A stretch of 64,000 bases of DNA from Crocodylus rhombifer. Taxonomy: Eukaryota > Chordata > Crocodylia > Crocodylidae. Location: the NCBI GenBank assembly GCA_038503035.1, contig JAVSML010019128.1, positions 1 through 64,000 on the forward strand, written 5' to 3'. Shown one piece after another: positions 58,472-64,000 of this stretch. Both the position numbers and the translations under genes were made by a program. How positions within the stretch are numbered: the stretch's first letter is position 1; each line of letters begins with the position of its first letter. A model generated the notes under the pieces. That model saw nothing but the letters and a program-made list of their open reading frames with translations. It did no database searches and had not been told where the DNA came from.

Positions 58472-58917
58472 GGGTGCATCTACATGTTCAATTAATGCAA
58501 TTGAATAAACACTGGTGTAGTTCACACTGGAGATTATTGCTCCACATACAGTGTTTGCACGTGAGCCTGGGACCTCAGCACATTGAGCCAGGGTGGAGCA
58601 GCCCTGGCTGGCAGGGAATCCCAGGGATCCTGTCAGCTCGAGGCTGCTGCAGCCCAGCTCAACATGCTGTGCAGGGGCTGGCTGGCTACACTGAAGTATG
58701 TCCCTGCCTCAGCCAGCCCTATTAGCATCTACATGTGCATTGCAGCAGAGTAATTAATTCCGCCATAGGATAGTATTTGTGCTTACAAGTACTATCCTAC
58801 AGCAGAGTTATTTTATTCCAGCATATTAGCACTGTACATACAGATGTTTTACTGCACTCCAATATTCTGCTGTGAAGCTATGCAACTCCGCAGTAAACAT
58901 CTCATGTAGACATGCCT
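58472..58917. mobile_element. TIR element with GCATCTACAT termini
   Basis: Left end gggtgcatctacatgttcaa and right end catctcatgtagacatgcc are inverted. An internal second copy of the end motif (ttagcatctacatgtgcatt, 58723) precedes gcagcagagtaattaattc. The GC-rich middle (gagccagggtggagcagccc) also occurs in the 60056 element. No transposase. Confidence 0.72.
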
Positions 58918-58929
58918 TATGTATACTAG

Positions 58930-59043
58930 GTTAGGCAATGACTTGTATGGGATGGCATGGATAGGAATGATCTTGCCTCAAGTAGGGGGTTCTACTGGAT
59001 GGCTTCTGGAGGTCCTTATCCAGTCCTACTTTTCTAAGACTCA
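58930..59043 (+). mobile_element. CR1-type 3' end fragment
   Basis: The order atgatcttgcctcaagtagg, gggttctactggatggcttc, tggaggtccttatccagtcc and ctacttttctaagactc corresponds to a CR1 3' UTR and tail. Short and diverged. Confidence 0.75.
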
Positions 59044-59464
59044 GGTGTTTCCAACCACCCTGAAATGCAACTAGTCAAAAAATGTGCAAAAGACAGCTCT
59101 AAAAAAGAGGCCTTCTTCATGTTACAAAGTCAGTGACATTTTCCCAGAAGACCATTCAGGATCCACCTATTTGACAAATAAATCCAGTTTAAACCATTTG
59201 TTTTTAACTCATAATGTTGTTTAGCCAATGTATGATTAGAAAATCAAAATCGGTTAAATAAGATGCTAGCCTCATTTCTGTTTTGTGTGGTATTAGATAC
59301 AGAAGCTGGCATACCTTTACCATGCTAGCCCAATGGGTTGTTGGATTTGGCAGACTTTTTCAACTTCTTTTTAATGTCCTATCCTTACAGATGTCTGATC
59401 CTTTTTGAATTCTGACCACAAAAATAGTTTGTGCTAAGAAATTGCACATGGTGTGATGTGAAAA
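59044..59464. other. Unassigned stretch
   Basis: Nothing recognised. Confidence 0.5.
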
Positions 59465-59545
59465 CCTTTTATTGTATTCCTAAGTGGAATAAATTGGTCT
59501 AATAAAAGATATTGGATTTACACAAAGAACCTTGTCTGCTCTACA
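59465..59545 (+). repeat. Tail similar to Penelope-like 3' ends
   Basis: Contains aaattggtctaataaaagat and attggatttacacaaagaac-cttgtctgctc. The ttggtctaataaaagatat core parallels the PLE tails at 12061-12190 and 12265. No coding part. Confidence 0.45.
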
Positions 59546-60055
59546 ACTGGTCATGTGGGGCAGACCTGTATGGTACATTGCAGTGTTATGTAGCACAACC
59601 TAGCTCTGAACAGGGTAGTTCAGGTACCAGAAATAGTATAGCTGTTTTAGCACAGTGCCTTTCCTGGGATAAGATTCATTGCTTCTCTACAGAGCCAGAA
59701 CTGCACCTTTGCAGTGGGCCTACCTTCTTTGGGAATAATAAATTCACTCGTGCTAGTCACTGCCAGGTGCCTTCTTGCCTCAGATTTGTGAATGAGACTA
59801 TGTGCTGTGTCACATCTATACTGTCTCCTTACAAAGTCCAGACCAGCTACTAAGAAGCATGCTTCACCCATTCACTCCCACTCAAAGTAATGTATGCCAA
59901 CACCTAGAAATTAGGCAGCATAGTTGGCTTAGAATGGCCCTGAGCACATGACCCAGCACTACTCTCCAACTCTGTCTTAGATATGTTTTCTAGCGTTCAG
60001 TCAAGGTTGTTGTAAGCTGATGACATTGCCTAAGCTCTCAGCTTTGGCACATCCT
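59546..60055. other. Unassigned stretch
   Basis: Overlapping opposite-strand frames without domains. Nothing else. Confidence 0.45.
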
Positions 60056-60350
60056 GGGTGCATCTACACATGTAATGAATGCAACATGATAAACGCTGGT
60101 ACAATTTGCATTGGAGTATACTGCTCCCAGGGGACAGCATGTGCACATGGGACAGCAGCAGTTTGAACCAGGGTGGAGCAGCCCCAGACTGCCAGCAGAC
60201 TCAGGAGGTCACCCCTAGGGTTGTCAACCCTCCAGGATTGCCCCGAAGTCTCCAGGAATTAGATACAATTCTCCAGGAGACTTCTGAGAGTCACCCAAGA
60301 GATAAATGATAGGGCATTCATTAACATAAATATTTAATGTTGAATCTGAT

Positions 60351-62558
60351 TTCATAGAATCACAGAACTGGAAGGGACCTGTAAGATCATCAAGTCCAGT
60401 CCCCTGCTGTGGGCAGGAAGTTATTGGGCTCAGACAGGCTCAACAAGGTGCTTGGCCAGCCTCAACCTGAACACCTCTAAGGAGGGTGACTGCACCAGCT
60501 CTGCTGGGAGTGTGTTCCAGATTTTGGTGATCCTTACAGAGAAAAAGTTTTTTCTTATGTCCTGCCTGAATTTACCCTCTGTTAGCTTATGCCCATTGGT
60601 CCTCATCCTCCCTTGAGGTGCCTTCCTGAAGAGTTGCTCCCCTATATCTTCATGCTCACCTCTGACATACATGTTGGCAGCTATCAAGTCACTTCTCAGC
60701 CTTCTCTTACTCAGACTGAACAGGCCCCAGTTCCCAGAGTCTCTCCCCATAGGGCCTATTCTCCATGCCCTTAATCATATGGGTGGCCCTTCTTTCTACC
60801 CTCTCAAGCTTATCCACATCCTTCTTGAAGTGCGGTGCCCGGAACTGGACACAGTACTCCAGTTGTGGTCTCACCAATGCTGAATAGAGAGGAAGAAGCA
60901 CCTCCCTGGATCTATTGGCAACACATCAGCTGATGCACACCAGAGTTCTATACGCCCCTCTTGCAACCTCATTGCACTGTTGGCTCATGGTCATCTTCCA
61001 ATCAGTTGTGACCCTCAGGTCCTTCTCAGATTCTGTGCCAGGCAGTGGACCACCACCCATCATGTAGTTATGATGAGGGTTCTTCCTACCCAGATGAAGA
61101 ACATTGCACTTCTCCCTGTTAAACCTCATCTGATTTTGTTCCACCCATGAATCCAGTCTGTCAAGGTCATCCTGGATCTTTACCCTATTCTCTAATGTGC
61201 CCGCATTTCCCCACAGTTTGATATCATCACTGGACTTAATCATTGAGCTTTCCACCCCCTCTCCCAAGTCATTAATAAATATATTAAAGAGCATGGGTCT
61301 AAGCATCAATCCCTGGGGGATACCACAGGATGGGGCTATTCCATCGATTACAGCTCTCTGGGAGCAGCCTCTAAGTCAGTTGTACACCCACCTCACTGTA
61401 GACTGGTCGAGCCCAGTACCCTTCAGTTTGTTTCAGAGAATCCCATAGGAAACAGAATTAAAGACTTTACTGAAGTCTAAGTAAATGACATCAACCTCAT
61501 GACTCTCATCCAGATGGCCAGTTACCTAGTCATAGAAGGACACTAGGTTTGTCAGGTATGGTCTACCTTCAAAGCCATGCTAGTTGCTTCCTAACCCCAC
61601 CCCCACCCTCCGCCCCCATTAGTTCCCAGCTTATAACCAATGACCTCCTTAACAAACTTTTCAAAGATTTCACCCAGGACCAAAGTCAGACTGACCAGTG
61701 TATAGTTTGCAGGGTCATCCCTCATCCGTTTCTTAAAGATGGGCACCACATTGGCCCTCTTCCAGTCATCCAGGACCATTCCTGAGTTCCATGACTGTTC
61801 AGACAACTTTGGCAGTGGTGCTGCTATAAGCTCAGCCAGTTCTCTCAGGACTCTCAGATGCAGGTCACCTGGCCCAGAAGACTTGAAAACATCCAAGTGT
61901 GGTAGGAGATCAGGACTGATTTCATGTAGTCTGTTGTCTTTCCCATGTTCCCTGGGCCTCTGGTCAGGTGAACAGCTCCCGTTTGATTTGAATACCGACA
62001 TGAGTATGTATTTAGGAGTTCTGTCTTTTCATAGGGATTGACTGTGGGCTGCCCCTGAGTATTCAGTAGGGGTCCCACAGTGGAGCCCATTTTTTTCTTG
62101 CTCCCTATGTATCTGTAGAAGGACTTTTTGTTGTTTTTTATTCCAGTTGCCAGCTTTATTTCCATGCCTACTTTGGCTTTCTGTGTCTCATAACCGCAGG
62201 CCCTGGTGATACAGGTGTATTCCTCTCTGGTTGCTAAGCCATTCTTCCATTGCTTATATGCTTCTCTTTTCTTTTTCAATAGGTCTGTAATATCCCTGTT
62301 GAGCCAAACAAGTTTCCTGGCTCCTTTCCTGATTTTTGTCCATGTGGGAATGGCCTGGTTTTGAGCCATGAGAATTGCCTCCTTAAAAAGGCATCACCAT
62401 TCCTGAACTCCCAAATCATTCAGTTGCTGGTCGCAGAGGGCCTCTCCAGCTAGCCTCTTGAGTTTGCCAATATCTGCCTTTCTGAAATTTAGGACTTCTG
62501 ATTTATACAATAGTCCAATGGGTTTTTAAAATATAATAGTAATGTGCCTTTGCCTTCC
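60351..62558 (-). mobile_element. CR1 LINE, minus strand, about 2.2 kb, 5'-truncated
   Basis: The 3' end is at the left (gatttcatagaatcacagaa, ctggaagggacctgtaagat). Moving right come the C-terminal region, the reverse transcriptase and the pre-RT linker, then truncation within the distal endonuclease region near 62540-62558. The sequence resembles the 33828-36240 copy more than the 23420 subfamily. Confidence 0.94.
60430..62369 (-). pseudogene. CR1 ORF2, broken into at least four frames
   Basis: In coding order: 62369-61854 is the linker (VWLNRDITDLLKKKREAYKQ, NNKKSFYRYIGSKKK). 62001-61591 is the N-terminal reverse transcriptase (DDWKRANVVPIFKK). 61309-60926 holds LFNIFINDLGEGVES and the motif C region, where FADD has become SSDD, then KCNVLHLGRKN. 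60901-60707 has [16 protein letters not shown], and 60750-60430 the C-terminal GKFRQDIRKNFFSVRITKIW. The sequence between 61590 and 61310, which should hold motif A, has stops. The copy is inactive. Confidence 0.9.
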
Positions 62559-62957
62559 CCGTGTAAAGTCATTAATGTCATTACATCATGTGATGAAACC
62601 TCCCTGAATACATCCAAACAGTTGGCAACACTAGTCAGCTCCATGCTCGGGGTGACAGTGAAGGGTGGCAGAGTGGCTGGCTGGGGCATGAGAGTGCTAA
62701 AGTACAGAGCCCTGTGGCAGGGGAACCTGCCACACTTCAGCACCCTTGTGCCCCAGCAGGCTCCTGTCATTGTTTACACATGCGTTTTGATGGAGTAAGT
62801 AACTGTGCCATAAGATAGTACTGTCCCTGGCATCACTATCTTACAGCAGAGTTAATTATTGTAGTGTGTCCTAATACAGGCACATGTGTAGACAGTGATG
62901 CTTTACAACAGAGCTAATTAGTCAACTCCAAAGTAAAGAATGTGTGTAGATGCACTC

Positions 62958-64000
62958 CCTGAGTAGGAGTGGGTGGGGTAGGGCATGTTGCTTAGAAGTA
63001 GTCCCAAGCTCAACATGACCTTAGAGGAGCAACATGCAACTTGTCATGCAGGATGATGAGGTTTTAAGTCCTCTTTATGTTCTCCTGGACTATTCCCCAG
63101 CTCTAGTAGAACCTAAACAGTCCTGTGGCAATTTCTGGGACCTCACTATACACAGCAGCACTGCCAAGAATCTCTGCAGCATTCACTGTGCAGCAGCACC
63201 TGCAAAAAGGTTCTGATAAGGCAGTTTTATGGCTGTTCTCTAGTGCCTTTGCTAAGGGAAGTCCTCCTCCAACTAGAACTGGTGGCTCTGGGAATCCCTT
63301 GAAAAAGTTTCTGACATAACTGTAGTCCTTTTTCTGACTGTTAGAGGAAATAACCGGACCCAAAAATATTATTGCACCCTTAACAACAGCTAAGATTCCT
63401 TTGGGGCTTTAATATGCAATATTATTATATATTTTCTTAAACAAGTTAAATGTAATTTGATTACCAAAAGTCCTTAGTTTTAACTTATCCTTTCAGGGTT
63501 AACAACTGCATTGACCTGAGATTGGTCACTTTACTCCACATAGAAAATTCTCTTATTCTCTATTAATAAAACCACTAAATCCCCTGCAATATGAAGTGCG
63601 TATTGGTTAATTCTGCTTGGGAGTTGCTTGTCTTAACTTTGTTGACTGTTTTGTAAAAATTCAAGATCAGGCTCATTATCTTAAGAGCAGGATTCAAATC
63701 TATTTCCCAACTAATAATTGCTACCCTGTACTGCTACAGATCTGGTCTTGGACTTAATTTGGGAAGACAAAATGAGTCTTTTTCAAGAAGCAATCATCAA
63801 AGATCAATGACCATCAAAGCACTTTACTTGGGGGAAAAAAGAAAGAGGCCAAGTTTTGAGATACCATAAAGACTCAGTCAGATTGGAGTGCCTGAAGCTG
63901 GTAGAATTTTTTTTAAGTCATTCACAAATACTATATCTACCCTTGACAGGTCATTTCATTCTATTTAGCACTTTTTATTCTCTGTGGTTATAAGCTCTTA
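62958..64000. other. Unique AT-rich non-coding DNA
   Basis: Overlapping frames near 63034-63363 have no domains. No repeat family recognised to the window end. Confidence 0.5.

Larger units (their letters stand above)
60216..62633. mobile_element. hAT MITE of the TAGGGTTGCCAAC family, split by CR1
   Basis: Left end tagggttgtcaaccctccag. The right end is at 62614-62633 (ccaaacagttggcaacacta), preceded by tcatgtgatgaaacctccct. The flanking 8-mers gtcacccc and gtcagctc agree at six positions. It is the same family as the clean 34263-34433 copy. The CR1 inside accounts for nearly all of its length. Confidence 0.78.
60056..62957. mobile_element. TIR element, second copy of the 58472 family, split by nested insertions
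   Basis: Left part 60056-60215 begins gggtgcatctacacatgtaa and includes accagggtggagcagcccca. The right part resumes at 62634 and ends aatgtgtgtagatgcactcc. With the inserted DNA removed, the remaining halves are about 480 bp, similar to the 446-bp copy at 58472-58917 and in the same orientation. Only the nested elements separate the halves. Confidence 0.75.

Noticed and set aside
61197..62041. Plus-strand frames
   Set aside because: Antisense of the minus-strand CR1 ORF2.

Overview
The window looks like non-coding nuclear DNA from a sauropsid vertebrate, most likely a crocodilian. I base this on the repeats: CR1 LINEs with the GATCTGCTCAGGTCCCTTCT-type 3' end, Penelope-like fragments, many non-autonomous hAT-type elements, and old MIR-like SINEs, all set in AT-rich sequence. 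There is one 10-N assembly gap (14314-14323). I find no complete host protein-coding gene, no rRNA, no functional tRNA and no CRISPR array. The window is best read as intergenic sequence or a large intron. The species call is an inference.

Layout. 1-10 kb is mostly unique AT-rich DNA with a tRNA-like palindromic repeat (about 1.8 kb), a short inverted-repeat unit (2.3 kb) and one terminal-inverted-repeat (TIR) element (6.8-7.4 kb). 10-15 kb holds two hAT-like elements, one TIR element and a cluster of three Penelope-like (PLE) relics in alternating orientation; one of these encodes a decayed GIY-YIG endonuclease. 15-21 kb is mostly unique, with one GC-rich block and a possible conserved non-coding element. 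21-28 kb is a LINE-rich block: five plus-strand or tail CR1 pieces, including a 375-codon open reverse-transcriptase segment, plus an opposite-strand CR1 tail and a TA/TG/CA palindromic microsatellite. 28-37 kb mixes MIR, short TIR elements, hAT elements and an older CR1 that carries a hAT insertion with an exact 8-bp target duplication. 37-58 kb is mainly unique, interrupted by a PLE relic, two fold-back hAT elements, a tRNA-like repeat and other TIR elements. 58-63 kb contains two copies of one TIR family; the second was opened by a hAT-type element that was itself opened by a 2.2-kb minus-strand CR1.

How the parts work together. No host pathway is encoded here. The only enzymatic modules are remnants of LINE reverse transcriptase and PLE endonuclease, all broken. 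The nesting gives relative insertion ages. The fold-back elements, if transcribed, would make long hairpin RNAs. The only host-gene candidates are an unidentified 220-bp exon-like stretch on the minus strand (47843-48062) and a CpG-containing stretch ending in a consensus splice donor (55500-55862). Both are weak and unproven.
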